Assembly: GCA_023079485.1 (NCBI GenBank)
Contig: CM041084.1
Location: 9,422,609-9,486,608, forward strand
Direction: 5' to 3'
DNA from: Archilochus colubris
Taxonomy: Eukaryota; Chordata; Aves; Apodiformes; Trochilidae
Length of the DNA stretch: 64,000 nt
Below the pieces are notes generated by a model. That model made no database searches and was not told the origin of the DNA. It saw only the letters and a list, made by a program, of their open reading frames with translations. Every line of letters begins with the position of its first letter. The first letter of the stretch is position 1. This document shows positions 1 to 11,845 of this stretch, one piece after another. Position numbers and translations under genes: made by a program.

Positions 1-1254
1 CCTTTGTCCCTCAGTCCTGCTGATCCATTTTACTGTGTGGCGTTGTTGTGAACTAGATTCAGAAACTCAACTCATAACTGATGCTCCCAAAGAATCAAAT
101 GAAAGGACCAAGCAAATTTTTAATTCAGCTGAGGTCAGCCAGTTCATCTGGAGCTCTGCAAAAAGTGGCAATGGCACAACTGAGCAGCCACCCCTGGAGT
201 GAACAGTTGGAGATAAATGGAATAAACAGATGGAGTTGAAGAGGAGAAGAGCAGGAACAGTTCATACTGCCTTGGATGCCAAGAGCAACTGCAGAAATGC
301 AGCCTCAGATCTCCCAGTTTGTGCTGTCTCTGGCAGTGTGTGAATATCCCCACAAACACAGTAAATATGGCCTGGGTGCTAAAAAAATTGTAATGACCAA
401 AGAGAATAAAATACCTGAGGGATGGAATGTGACAAACATCCAAAGCACTTCTGATTCTGGTCAGGCAACTCAATAATTTCTGATGCCTTTTCTATGTTCC
501 TATTTCAGGATGTTCAGCTTCTCTGACCTGCCCAATGCTGGAACATCTTGTTTTGTGATATCAACCATTCACTTGCCCCATCCTACTTGCCCTCAAAATT
601 CTACAAGATATGAGGAGCCTTCCTCTTTCACTGAAATAATGGAAGAAGAAGGACATCAAAACAATGACCAGTGAAGTTGCATCAAAACCAAAGCAGGGCC
701 TGTGAGTTGCAAATCTATTTAGTGATTCTGTATCTTGATACAGACATGTAGCACAGGTTAAAAACCAAAGACAAGCGGATTTCCCCCTTCCTACCTCCCT
801 GAAAAGGAAAGTGTTTAGCAGAACAAAGCATCTATTGTAATATGAAATAAGATGTGAATGTTCCCATATGAAGAACACAAAATGCACTCCTAAAGAATTA
901 TTCTGGTGCTTACTTCTGGGGTAAGAATACAGGATTTATCTGTAAAAGCAGTTCAGACCTGGGCAGTGCAGTGGCTAATGAAACTCATGCCAATCTGTGT
1001 CCAAGTCCTTTCCTTTGTGTCAGTAGCTCAAGCACACCAATTTGAGACAGAGCTCTGAAATGAAAAATCACAGCCCAGTGCACAGAGATAATATAGACAA
1101 TAATGAAGCTTTTGCTGCATGCTTATACACATATGCAACACCCAGCATTCAGCTTGGGCAGAGTTTGGCTGGCTCACCAAAGCCAACAGCCCAGAGATAA
1201 AGAGTCTAAATTAGGGGGAAGAGAAAAAAAATTAATCTCTCAGATGCAGTCTAC

Positions 1255-1269
1255 AAAAAAAAAAAAAAA
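1255..1269. repeat. Poly-A run (15 A)
   Basis: Uninterrupted A run. No polyadenylation signal or gene-like sequence lies just upstream on the plus strand, so I read it as a simple repeat, not a retrocopy tail. Confidence 0.8.
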
Positions 1270-1901
1270 CCAACACCAAAATTCAACACTTTTGACTGTT
1301 ACCCCATGGCTCTGAACAGGAACAAACCCTGAGTCCTGAACAAATATTCAGTGGCAGAATTATTACTGTGGTAATAGTATTATTAAATACCAATAGATAT
1401 ACAATTTCCTCTTACTGCTTTTTTTACTGTGCCACCCATCTCCTTACCTTCCTTTTAAACTACCTAAGGATTCCCAGAGCCTCTGGAAATTGAATTTTAA
1501 TTAACAAAATTAACTGCATCAATCCTTTGCTGAGTAAAATATGGTTTTGTGTAGCAACTGAGGCAGAGGGAAGATAAGTCCCATTTTTCATCTAAAAAAA
1601 TAGATTATTGTGATATTCTGTAAAATTAATTTTAACTTAATTGCCAATAACAATATGCCTAGAAAAAACTGTCCTAATATTATAGTTAGCTATTCTTTTG
1701 CTTGTCCTCATTTACCATTCTGGTTCCCACAGTATGGGGTTAGTCTGGGTGGCAGCATGGCAGCTTTCACCTCTCCACATTATATTAGTACAGATTACCA
1801 CTCTGCTTGACATTTTAAAAACACCTGTGATAAGTAAAAAAGTAGCATAAACTCACCAATGGTGCACACCATGTCAAGGGGGTTAATACAATTAGGATGT
1901 A

Positions 1902-1945
1902 ATTATCAACATTATCAAAAACATTATCAATTGCAACATTATCAA
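1902..1945. repeat. Four spaced ATTATCAA copies
   Basis: ATTATCAA occurs at 1902, 1911, 1923 and 1938. Each contains TTATC, the reverse of the GATAA core bound by GATA-family factors. It may be a degraded tandem repeat or a small homotypic motif cluster; sequence alone cannot decide. Confidence 0.5.
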
Positions 1946-2880
1946 AAAGAGTTTCTTTTCCTAAGGACTGACCACTTCTGGCAAGTCCTCCAGCCTCATG
2001 TCATTACCCATTTATGTGGTTTAGTGTTTATGTGATTATAGGTTCAGATTGGAAAGAATACAATTTTCCAGGCGAGATAGAGCCAGGCCAGAGGGCTTCT
2101 CCAATTAATAGCAACTCTATTGTTATCACCAGTGACCTCTTCCAGGCTAGGCTTGATTTTCCTTGATTTTCCCCTTTCTCTCCTCTAAAGAGCTTGCTTT
2201 AACTTTTTGCAGAAAAATACCAACTAGGTGAGACAAGGTGACATAAAAGCAATTTCACTACACTCATTTTCTTTGTGGTCTGGTCAGCCAGGATCTCCTT
2301 ATTTCACCTAAGAGAAAGGTGAAGAATGAGTTCCTAAGACCAGCATTTTATTTGCCCATCAGCCTGGCAGGTTGTGCCACTATTAGCACTTCCAGCCCAC
2401 TAAAAGTACAATGGTTGCTTCCCATCAGCTTTTACAAAAAAGGTATTTATTGACAGGTCATAAAGTAAATATGGCAGATTCACTGTGCTAAAGCAACTGC
2501 ACCTGTAATCTTTTACTAAACCTATCCCCAAAGTGTCTTTCAGATTCTGCTGTGTGATTAGGATGAGTCTGTCAGTAAATGACGGCTTTTAGGTCAGATT
2601 TTGGCCAAGATTAAGAAGATAACTTGCCTTTTTGACTGCTGTATTATTTTCTTTGTGGTCTTTGTATCGTGTCACCTATTTCTGTTGTTAAATAAATCAG
2701 GAGTAACCAGATTTTCCTTACAGGCACAATACAGCCCATCCTGCAGCAGGTAGAACAGAAAGAAGGGCTTGTCTCAGTTCAGCTGTCTTATCTAAATACT
2801 GAGCCTCCAGGACAGATGCCCAAGACAAGAGTTCAGAAGAGGAATAATAAGTCTGAACTCAATAGAATTATCTGGCTTCT

Positions 2881-3450
2881 AACAGGAACAGTGTGGCCAG
2901 GGAAGGGATTCTTCCCCTGTATTCAGCCCTGGTGAGGCCACAGCTTGAGTCCTGTGTCCAGTTCTGGGCCCGTCAGTTCAGGAAGGAGATTGAGGTGCTG
3001 GAGCAGGTCCAGAGAAGAGCAAGGAGGCTGTGAAGGGATCCAGCAGAAGTCCTGTGAGGAACGGCTGAGGGAGCTGGGGGTGTTCAGTCTGGAGAAGAGG
3101 AGGCTCAGGGGAGACCTCATCACTCTCTACAACTCCCTGAAAGGAGGTTGGAGCCAGGGGGGAGTCAGTCTCTTCTCCCAAGTAGCTACCAGCAAGACAA
3201 GAGGGCATGGACTTAAGCTCTGCCAGGGGAGGTTTAGGTTGGATATTAGGAAAAAATTCTCTACAGAGAGGGTGATCAGGCATTGGAATGCCCAGGGAGG
3301 TGGTGGATTCTCTGTCCCTGGAGTTTTTTAAAAAGAAACTGAATGTGGCACTCAGTGCCATGGTCTGGTAACCACAGTGGTAGTGGATTAAGGGTTGGAC
3401 TTGATGATCTCAGAGGTCCTTTCCAACCTGGCTGATTCTGTGATTCCATG
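2881..3450 (+). mobile_element. CR1 LINE, 5'-truncated 3' end
   Basis: This is the last part of CR1 ORF2 plus the short 3' UTR of an avian CR1 non-LTR retrotransposon. Landmarks are the coding stretch equivalent to [27 protein letters not shown], then [21 protein letters not shown], then a 3' end with GATGATCTCAGAGGTCC, TTCCAACC and a short ATTCTGTG-type tail. The type resembles the copies at 11.8 and 43.1 kb more than the one at 5.2 kb. It starts abruptly at a GGAACAGTGTGGCCAG-like junction, the usual result of incomplete reverse transcription. No long target duplication is visible, as expected for CR1. The subfamily name is not assigned. Confidence 0.95.
2945..3331 (+). pseudogene. Broken CR1 ORF2 C-terminal fragment
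   Basis: The open frame carries the ORF2 C-terminal region from about residue 36 ([20 protein letters not shown]) to residue 114 (ERVIRHWN). Before that the frame is wrong: a base is missing near the AGGCTGTGAAGGG stretch compared with the AGGCTGGTGAAGGG of the 43-kb copy. After HWN, five bases (a GGCTG-type unit) present in the other copies are missing before CCCAGGGAGG, so the true C-terminus is out of frame. It is a dead fragment and encodes no complete protein. Confidence 0.85.
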
Positions 3451-5183
3451 TGATCTAGGTGCAAATCAGGAGGGATTACTGGAAACCAAGGCAATGAGTA
3501 TCCTGGTTCCAGCCCTTCAAAGGGGTCAGGTACTTCTTTAAATTTAGCACACATTCCAGTGACTTTCAGTAAGTAAATAGAAATATCACCACTTTGCATC
3601 CCTGAAAGACATCATATTTGAAAAAATCAAGAGATTAAGCCATATTATCTAGAAGGATATTCCAACTTCCTCTTGTAACTCTGCAAGTCAAGTACAATCA
3701 ATACAAGTTCAGGCTATTACTTAATATGAAAACCACAGGCTAGAGGTGGGACAGGAGATACTTAAGACACATCATGAAAAAAAGCCAGAATTAATGGATG
3801 GGTCACATCAATCTCAGCTTGTACTAGTGATGAAGTGAGTGCAAAATGAATATACAAAATAAAAAAGGAATGTAAAAACATGACAGTTATAAATTCAATG
3901 TCAATAGAAGCCTTCAACTGCTCAGTTCTTGAGCAGCTGTGATGGATTCCCAGTTTGCTGAGTTTTATGTAAAACAGCTTGACACTTCAGTGCCACAAGT
4001 TTCACAGCATAAAAGCCATCACAGCTTTCAGCTAATTGCAGATACATCCAAAGGAGACTATGGAATCTTAACCTAATTTTTGGTAGCTATGGTGGTTATG
4101 TCATGAAGAGGTATCCAAAAAATAAAAGGCTGCTAAGTTTTGCCAAGCAATGGTACTCATTTCCTTATTTTGACTACTTATACACAACATCTTAGTCTAA
4201 GGCAAAGCCCACAGAAGTCTTGGCAACTATTACCACTGGCTTTTAGGTGAAGCCTATAGTGTCCATTTCATCTTGAAGCCTTTGTTAGCATTTGACATAC
4301 CGATGCACTGTCAAAGTTCAGCAGCTCTCAAAATGATATAGAGCAATTATTTAACAATTTAGAGCAAACCTACACAATTATTTGGAAGAAAATTTGAAAT
4401 CTACTTTAAAACAACATTTTCAGGGTTAGCAAGGTAGGTTAGTTCCAGGTAGGTACAATTCAATCACTTTCACAGTTTAAGGGCATACGCTTTGCCCTGA
4501 ATGCCTATATAGTCCCTCTGAGTATGTAAACTAACATGCCCTATTTTTAAAATTATTCTAAAACTGGTCCCTGAAAAAGCTCTACCTTGTTCTTCCACAG
4601 AGCTCTCAGTGAACCTCAAAGTCTCTAAACACCAACTAAGGTCTTTAGTCTTCAGGGAGCAATGCAGCAGCTCAGGACAGGCTTCCCAGGAGGGATACCA
4701 TGTGCAGTCTGCTGCCATGCAGCAGTGTTGTGTGCTCCAGTTCCTATGCTCTTCCCAGCTTCATCTTCCTACCCCAAATCTGCCATCACTGTTCCTGCAT
4801 TTTTAACTCTGCAGCTCATTAGTTGCAGTAGTGAGCAACCTAGCTCTGTATTTTCCTCTTTTTATTGGCTTTCCATCATTCACGTAAGTAAGTGATTTAT
4901 CATTTCTTTACCCATCTCACAATGTCTACTCATTTGTAGCTCTTCTACTGTAGTTCATACATATTGACTCCGAGAACAGATATTAGATATCAGAGCAGAT
5001 AGACTTGCAGATATACTTATAGATGGGATTCTTTTCAGTCTCCTTTATGTCTTGATCAAAATGAGAAATTATTTTTTTTCTTCAGCATGTGTTAGAAATT
5101 AAAGTAGGAAAGGAAAAATGTAAACAAATCCTGCAGAATACCCAGAACAGAAAATTTATGCTTGTACTGTGGCTCATATTGAC
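3451..5183. other. Unique non-coding DNA
   Basis: Nothing recognisable as a gene. It contains a perfect 11-bp inverted repeat (3935-3945 and 4016-4026). The remainder is AT-rich, with stops in all frames at ordinary spacing. Confidence 0.6.
3935..4026. repeat. Inverted repeat, 11-bp arms
   Basis: AGCTGTGATGG at 3935-3945 is exactly complementary to CCATCACAGCT at 4016-4026. Pairing can continue inward past one mismatch with TT/AA. A second small hairpin, GTTTT/AAAAC with a 4-base loop, lies inside at 3962-3975. The loop of about 70 bases is too long for a classic pre-miRNA. It could be a relic of a palindromic DNA transposon or chance. Confidence 0.5.
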
Positions 5184-5716
5184 ATCACAGAATCACAGAA
5201 AGTTAGGGGTTGGAAGTGATCTTAAAAGATCAAGTCCAAACCCCCTGCCAGAGCAGGGTCATCTACAGGGTGTCATGTAGGAACATGTTCAGGTGGTTTT
5301 GAATGTTTTCAGAGAAGGAGACTCCACAACCTCCCTGGGCAGCCTGGTCCAATGCCCTGGCACTGTTGCAGTAAAAATAATTTTCCCTTGTGTTTATATG
5401 GAACCTCCTATGCTCAAGTTTATATCCATTGCCTCTTGTCCTGTCATTGGGCATAACTAAGAAGAGCCTGGCACCATCCTCCTGGCCCTCTCCCTTTATG
5501 TATTTATGATTATTAATGAGGTCATCCCTCATTCTCCTCTTCTCCAAGCTGAAGAGACCCAGATCCCTCAGCCTTTCCTCATAAGATGTTCCACTCCCTT
5601 ATTCATTTTGGAGGCTCTGCACTAGACTCTTTCAAGCAGTTCCCTGCCCTTCATGAACTGAGGTGCCCAGAACTGGACACAATATTCCAGTTGTGGCCTC
5701 ACCAGGACAGAGTAGA
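5184..5716 (-). mobile_element. CR1 LINE, reverse strand
   Basis: Read on the minus strand this is the 3' part of a CR1 with the GQEDGARLF...[15 protein letters not shown] version of the ORF2 C-terminus, unlike the TRGHGLKL version of the copies at 2.9, 11.8 and 43 kb. It ends in CTTTCTGTGATTCTGTG, the usual tail of this CR1 group. The 5' end (plus-strand right side) is truncated near a GGTGAGGCCAC-like stretch. It is diverged from my memory of the consensus, so it is not a recent insertion. Confidence 0.93.
5263..5547 (-). pseudogene. Broken CR1 ORF2 fragment
   Basis: The open minus-strand frame begins [12 protein letters not shown], equivalent to the [11 protein letters not shown] block, and continues through GQEDGARLF and [16 protein letters not shown]. 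After ENYFYCNSA it slips into a different frame from the normal [15 protein letters not shown] continuation, so a small indel has broken the C-terminus. It has no expected host function. Confidence 0.8.
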
Positions 5717-8700
5717 GCCACCAGAGCAGAGCTGTGAGTTATAAAACAGCAAGTCCAAGAACTGAAAAATGTATCATGGTCTCACTTCCAGCCATAAATG
5801 CTAAATTTTATATCTAGTTCAGAAGATAATTTTCATGAGTAACCTGCCTGCAATTTTTAGTGTATGGAAAACAATTTTTGGCATATGTTTTCCTGGATAC
5901 CTCCCAGGGGACTTGATCCTTCACTGCCTTGCTTAGGTATCAATACTTTTGCACAAAATGTACAATGCACTCTAGTTCTTGTTGTAGCACTCACTCCTCC
6001 TCTCCTTCCTGCTGATGAGGTGAAAATGAGCAAAGAATCTGCAAGGGTGCAGGGTATAAATTTTCACACCTGCACTTTCATGATAAAATCTTTGCTACTG
6101 GAAAGATAGCATTTAAAAATCTGAGCAGAGATATTTTTTAAAGGCAGTGAAATTAAAATTTTCTGTTAGTACCACATAAATGAAAAGAGCCCTACATATT
6201 TTGAATATTAGTTTACGTCTGATGCAATACTGAAAATAACAGTTACACCTTTGAAAGTAACCAATATTATTAGCTTTAAAGTTTATCACATTTCCTTTTG
6301 TTAGAAACATAATTGAGTGTTTTGGATCCAGACAAAACAAAAATTTTATCTCTTCCCAGTTTTACATCTCTCTTGAGCAAATTCAATCCTCATCCCAACC
6401 ACCATGTCTCCCATAACTTCTTTGCTTCTCCTAGAACCTCATAAGTAATCTCTGCAGCGATCTTGGGAAGGGACTCAACAGGCACTGGCAGTCAGAAGCA
6501 GCAGAGGGGGCTCACACACAGGGTTGCTTTGTCAGTCCTCCACATTTTCCTGTTCATTTTCACTCTTTACTGGTGGTAATGGGAAAAGAGAGAGCTTCCA
6601 TAGCAGTACTAAACTTTGAAACCTAAATTTCCTTATAATTTCCTTTGGAATTTTTGTACATGAATGCTTTTGATGATAATTTATATCTATTTCTTGCATC
6701 AAGACATTCATCAGTAAATCTCAAAGCACTTTAGAAAGGAGATCAATGTCATTATCATAATTTTGAAATTAGCTTACCAAGAGGTTATTATTTCTGGCAC
6801 AACGTGATTGCTATATAAAAGCAGTATGAGTGCAATGGCATTTCTCTTTGTGCCACAAGCTTAACACTGCTGTCTAAAGATTTCTTTAACCAAATCAGAC
6901 ATCTTCAGTTATTCCTGATATCTTGAAAAAACCTCAAAACCAAGCCAAAACCTGCAAAGGAAAAACTGAAGGAAATATGAGTCTTTTTGACCAAATTAAG
7001 AAATCCAAGTTAGTGTTACTGTACATTTCACCTAATCCCAAGCAGAGAATTCCAGAAAGACTGACACAAGAAAAAAAAAGAAACACATACACTGGAGGAA
7101 AGCTTTGCTTCTGGCAGGCTGCTGAGTTACATGCCCTGTCTTCCCCAGAAGGGGTTTTACTGATGTTTTATGGGAACACTGGTCCAATCTAGAATAACTC
7201 TGTGCTTGCTCTCTCAGCAGAGAAATGACAGAAAATTTCATGCTAAAATGCCAAACTGAAATTTTTTTACTGTTACCCAATTTGCTGCAATGCATCCTTT
7301 CCAGGGCTTAAATGTTTCCACTGCCATACGATGCAGAACTCAGGCAAGCTATGATAACTCCCTTCAAGGGAGGGAAGATACGAGGAAAATATTAGAAATA
7401 AATAACAGCAATGAAAGTATTTCCAAGCAGTATGTTCTTTGCTGAACACCTGCAGTACAGCAGAGGTATAAATTGGATTTGGGCATATTTTTGCAGTAAA
7501 TGCACAACAAAAAAATGTTAGATAGTCTGACAAACAGAAACCAGTAATGATTAGCCAGAAATAATTTTTGCACAGCCAAAAGAAAAAATGTGGACGAATA
7601 TGTGTTTTGAATCAAAATTAGAGAAGCTGGTTTTTTAAATAGGACTGAAATATGTGGGTTTTCTAAGGATGACTGCTTCTAGCATTCTAGCCTCAAGACA
7701 AAAAAGCACATAAAGCAAGAGAAAGTTCTGTAACCTTTTCAATGTTCTTCATTAGACTCTGCCATCCACAGCCCCTAGAGTGAACTGCATCATCAAATCA
7801 ATGGCACCAAAGCCTCCTCTGATTTATGAAAGGCCTCACCATGGAGTTTTCATATACTAGTTATTTAAGTACTGAAAAGTCTTACTCATAGATCCTGAAG
7901 TAATTACACACTGAGAAGCCCCACACAGAGCAGGTTTTCAGCAAAGGGAGGCCACTACAGGAACAAAAGCTTTTTACTGCTGAAATCAGGCACGTATTAT
8001 AGGTTTGTGTTTTTATAGGGCTGCATTAAGAACCAAGCCCTGAGTGCAGCACAAAATGAGCCAGAGATTTATCCCAATGATAAATTTGAGGAGATACAAA
8101 AGCACTTCCAGGTCCATCACTCTGCTGAAAGCCAGGTAAAGGTTTTCCCTTTTCAACTGTCTGATTTTGTGGTGACTTGGGATGGCAACACATACACACA
8201 TGCATAGGGAAGGTGGTACAAATATTATCACCTCTCTACATGTACTCAATTTGGAAAAAAAAATTAAAAATTAACGGTCTTATCACCTTTGTCCTCTCAT
8301 CCTCTGCCAACACAGACGAGAAGATTCAAGTTGGTTTGCAGAAGCAGCACCTGCTGCACCCTTGCTTCTGGGATTTGGAAAGTGGAATTTCATGGGTGGC
8401 TCCCAGATTCCACAGTGGTGGAGCACTATGCCATGACAGTCTGGATAAAAAGAGTGCTCAGATATTTTCTCTGAAACCTGTCCTTCAAACAAAGCAGAAA
8501 TGGGGCTATTTAATGCATTTTGCATTAAGATGCCATTTCCTTGCTGTTTTGATGGCTCGCAGTTAGGTAAGTAGTTCCCACTTTGCAATACAGTAAAAAC
8601 AGCAAAAGAAGCATGAACATTTATTACTCTTACCCACTGGAAACTTTTTTTCCCCTTTTCTTCTCCCTGTCCAAAGTGAAAAACTAACTGGATGAGTGAA

Positions 8701-8806
8701 TCTGCCCTTGCCTCTTCACATCAAAATAGAAAATATCCCACATTTATATGCCAAGTTTCCTTTTAAAAGATTTATACACACTTTATAAACATTTATTAAT
8801 AGATTT
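5717..8806. other. Unique non-coding DNA
   Basis: No gene or transposon recognised. Several 60-90 codon frames occur on both strands without motifs. A CTCF-like word lies at 6497-6513. The stretch becomes strongly AT-rich at its right end. Confidence 0.6.
6497..6513 (+). promoter_or_regulatory. Possible CTCF-like site
   Basis: The word AGCAGCAGAGGGGGCTC resembles the core of the vertebrate CTCF motif (CCA-x-x-AG-GGGG-C-GC). It lacks the CpG-containing end of strong sites. It was found by eye, so chance is a real alternative in 64 kb. Confidence 0.22.
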
Positions 8807-8945
8807 TAATATATAATATATAAATAATATATAAATTCTATATATATTATATATACACAATATATAAATATATATTTTTAGATTTTACATATTTGTAATT
8901 TACTTCATATATGTAATATACTTACATATATTGTATATTACAAAT
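8807..8945. repeat. AT-rich low-complexity block
   Basis: Almost pure A/T with many TATATA and ATATAAAT words and only a few C or G bases. It is a degraded AT microsatellite and no larger repeat unit is visible. Confidence 0.85.
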
Positions 8946-11845
8946 AACACTCATAAATGTATATACATGCTTCTTTATACATGCAGAGGGAGGGCAAACA
9001 AACTTTGCAGAACCTTTTCACAAAACTCAATTCTCTTGATCAGATGCATATTCATTGATGTTTTTGGAAGACCACTACATATTGTGGTACCCAAAAAGAT
9101 CCAGCTCCCCATGACAGCAGCAAATAAATTGATCTAATCTGTTTCAGAGTTAGCTGCTGATTAACTGACAAACAGCTACACTTAGTGGAGTTCTGTAGAA
9201 ATATATTTTATCCACATTAAATCCCTACCAAAATGGAGCTACAATTTCAATATGGAAGACGAATCCATTGCAAATCTGTGATGCAACCCATGTGAGCAGC
9301 TCACATCAGGAGAGTCACAAGGTACTAAAGAAACACTGGTTTAGTTCTTACTTGTGATGCCTGTACCTGGTGATCTAGGGTTACAATTTCATTGGTATCC
9401 TAGGAGCTACAGCTACTTTCACTGTTTGTCCTATAATTAAGACTTTTTTTCAAGAAATTAAATATCACAGACTGCATTTTGACTTTGACAAAGCCACTCA
9501 GCTGCTGCATCCTGAGCGTTGTCAAATAAAACTCTAACTTGGACTCTGTTCTCTTAACTAAAGCAGCATAAAGAAAAGCCCAGAGTAATGCATAATGGAG
9601 GGATCTGGAGCAATACCAGGTGGTCAACATAAAAAAAAAAAAGCTGAAAGGTCTAAAACTTCCTGCAAGTGGTCTTCATAAAACATCCTTGAACTATGGC
9701 TTGACCTAGGGCAAGAAGAACTAGCATGCAGCCAACATGAGTCCAGTCAGCTAAACACCTTTAATTCTAAAATACTTTCTAAATCTGACAAAGCAATTTT
9801 AATTATGTTGTTTAGTCAAAAACTAGAGAAGGCCAGAATATATACTGCTATTGTGACCACAAAAAAATTCTATATACTGAAAGGGGCAGGTATTTTGAAA
9901 TGGTAAAATGAATTATTTTTTTTTCACTTTTTGTGCTTAAACATGGCACTGCTTTCTCCAGGATCACTGGCAGATGCTCTGAATGCTTATGACCATACCA
10001 TCTTTTAGAAGTTGAAATCTTATGCAGATTTAGGACAAAATTTTCAAACGACTGAAGCCCTAACTCCATTTATGGTCTTTTCCATAGGCCCTAACCGTAA
10101 TTGCTTGATGGGAGAGTTCAGTGTTTACTGTATCTGTATAGTTTTTAAAATATAAAGACAGAAGATCCAAGAACTCAGATATAAAATATAGTATCTGGTC
10201 ACAAAGATTTTGCTCTCAAAAGTGACTGATGTCCATGATTTGTCATTGATCTACATGCAATTTATTTTCCTTGAGGACATAAGAACGACACAGTATTTTC
10301 CAAGGGGTACAATTCACTGTTTTCTTCCAACTTTTAGAAGTGAAATTATCATCAGATTTGGCACGGGGTGGACTGGCTTTCCTACAGCTGCTGTTCTCAC
10401 AGCACTAATGACTTGCACTTGCATTGGATCACACTGAACAACCGTGCCAAGAGGCTCCCTGTATCCCAAGGGATGCTGTAGCTCCTCAGCAGCACACATA
10501 TTACTTGATGTCAGACAGCACCGTCTCCAATGGCAGCAGCATCCATCAGCTGCCAAGAGCTAAGAAAGAAAACAGCTGTTTCCAAATCTTTTTGAAATGA
10601 TGCGTAATACACTCAAGTGAACCCTCCTTCCTCTCCCCAGGGATGTATTATAAATATTATGAATTTGTATTATTAATACTGTATGAGTGTTAGAATATTT
10701 ATTGTAAGTGTGGGGCCTTAACATTTGTACAACTCAAGTGTATCTAGGGAGTCTCTACTAAGTGCTGATATGCAACTGCTTCTAGAGAAATGTAAATATC
10801 ACACGACAAGATTGCACAACAGTTTGAGACAGAAAGTAAGAAATGTCATATTATCCTACAAGGCTGATGCTGGAAAATATGCAGATATACGACAGGCAGC
10901 CAAGAGTGAATTTTGACGAGGCATTAGACAGCCAGTCTAGTGACAGTGTAATAAGTTTGTTAACGAACAAGAGATCAATAGCCTTTTAATTTCTCCACTT
11001 GAAGTACTGAAAAATGCTCCCTGTAACACGAGGTTTTCTAGGAAAGGATGTCAACTACTCACTAATCAAAGCTACTTTCTTCAGTAGTGGTATGCCTCAA
11101 ATATTGCCCTTTAAGAAACTGTTCCTGATTTACTTGTGGATCAAATTGCACTTACAGTCCAATGTGGGATTGCTGTAATAGGAGAAAGCAACAAGGGAGG
11201 ACACCCACTGGCATATTACTTTTCTATTTTATTAGCAGGAACCATGTTAAAGCCAATTAAATTTCATAGAACAGAGAACAGTTGTGCTCTTCTGGAGATT
11301 CTTGTGAAGTTTTAAAGCAAAAATTGAGAGGCTCCAACAGAAACTGTTAATTATAATGGTTCTTAATAAAGAGGGAGCACAAATGAATCCAGAATTTGAA
11401 GCTATTGCTGCTGATTTAGCACATCTTTTATTAAAACTTTGTTTATAGAAAACTGTTCTCAAAATTCACTCATATTCCAGTAACATCTTGCTCTTCACAA
11501 GAAAGGCTTTTTTTTTTTTTTTTTTTTCACTGTACAAAGCCACAGAATTTTTAATTTTGGTGAAAACTTGATATTTCATATCTCCAGCAAACATATGCAT
11601 TAAAGGGCTAGATTTTTATCCCCCAAACAATGAGACAGCACATTTTCAATTTTTCAGAAGGCATTCTTAAGAAAACGTGATCAGGTGTTACTCCAGGAAA
11701 GGTCAGTCATCCCTGTAAAGCTGGGAGGATTTAATAGCTGACACAAAATATGCACAGAAGAAGAAACAGCCAGGCTACCCTGCTGTATAATCACCAAGCT
11801 ACCTGTAGTCCCAACAGCTGCAAAATTCTTCTTCCTGATTTTCAG
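8946..11845. other. Unique non-coding DNA
   Basis: No exon or RNA gene recognised. At 10570-11060 there is an AT-rich, complex stretch (AAATATTATGAATTTG, TTAATACTG, GTTAACGAACAAG) that looks more like conserved non-coding sequence than decayed repeat. A 20-base T run at 11508 is listed separately. Confidence 0.55.
11508..11527. repeat. 20-base T run
   Basis: Pure T run on the plus strand, an A run on the minus strand. On the minus strand an ATTAAA word lies about 22 bases before the A run (plus positions 11550-11555). That spacing fits a polyadenylated retrocopy end, but no gene is recognisable beyond it. Confidence 0.85.

Larger units (their letters stand above)
1..2880. other. Unique non-coding DNA
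   Basis: No recognisable exon, RNA gene or transposon. The short open frames here overlap on both strands and show no family motif. It holds a 15-base A run at 1255-1269 and four copies of ATTATCAA between 1902 and 1945, listed separately. The last bases run directly into the 5' truncation point of a CR1 element. Confidence 0.6.

Noticed and set aside
3276..3599. Minus-strand frames across the 3.3-kb CR1
   Set aside because: Antisense shadows of the CR1 ORF2 region on the plus strand.
8177..8566. 129-codon plus frame overlapped by a 101-codon minus frame
   Set aside because: Open on both strands at once, no motif, no splice or promoter context.
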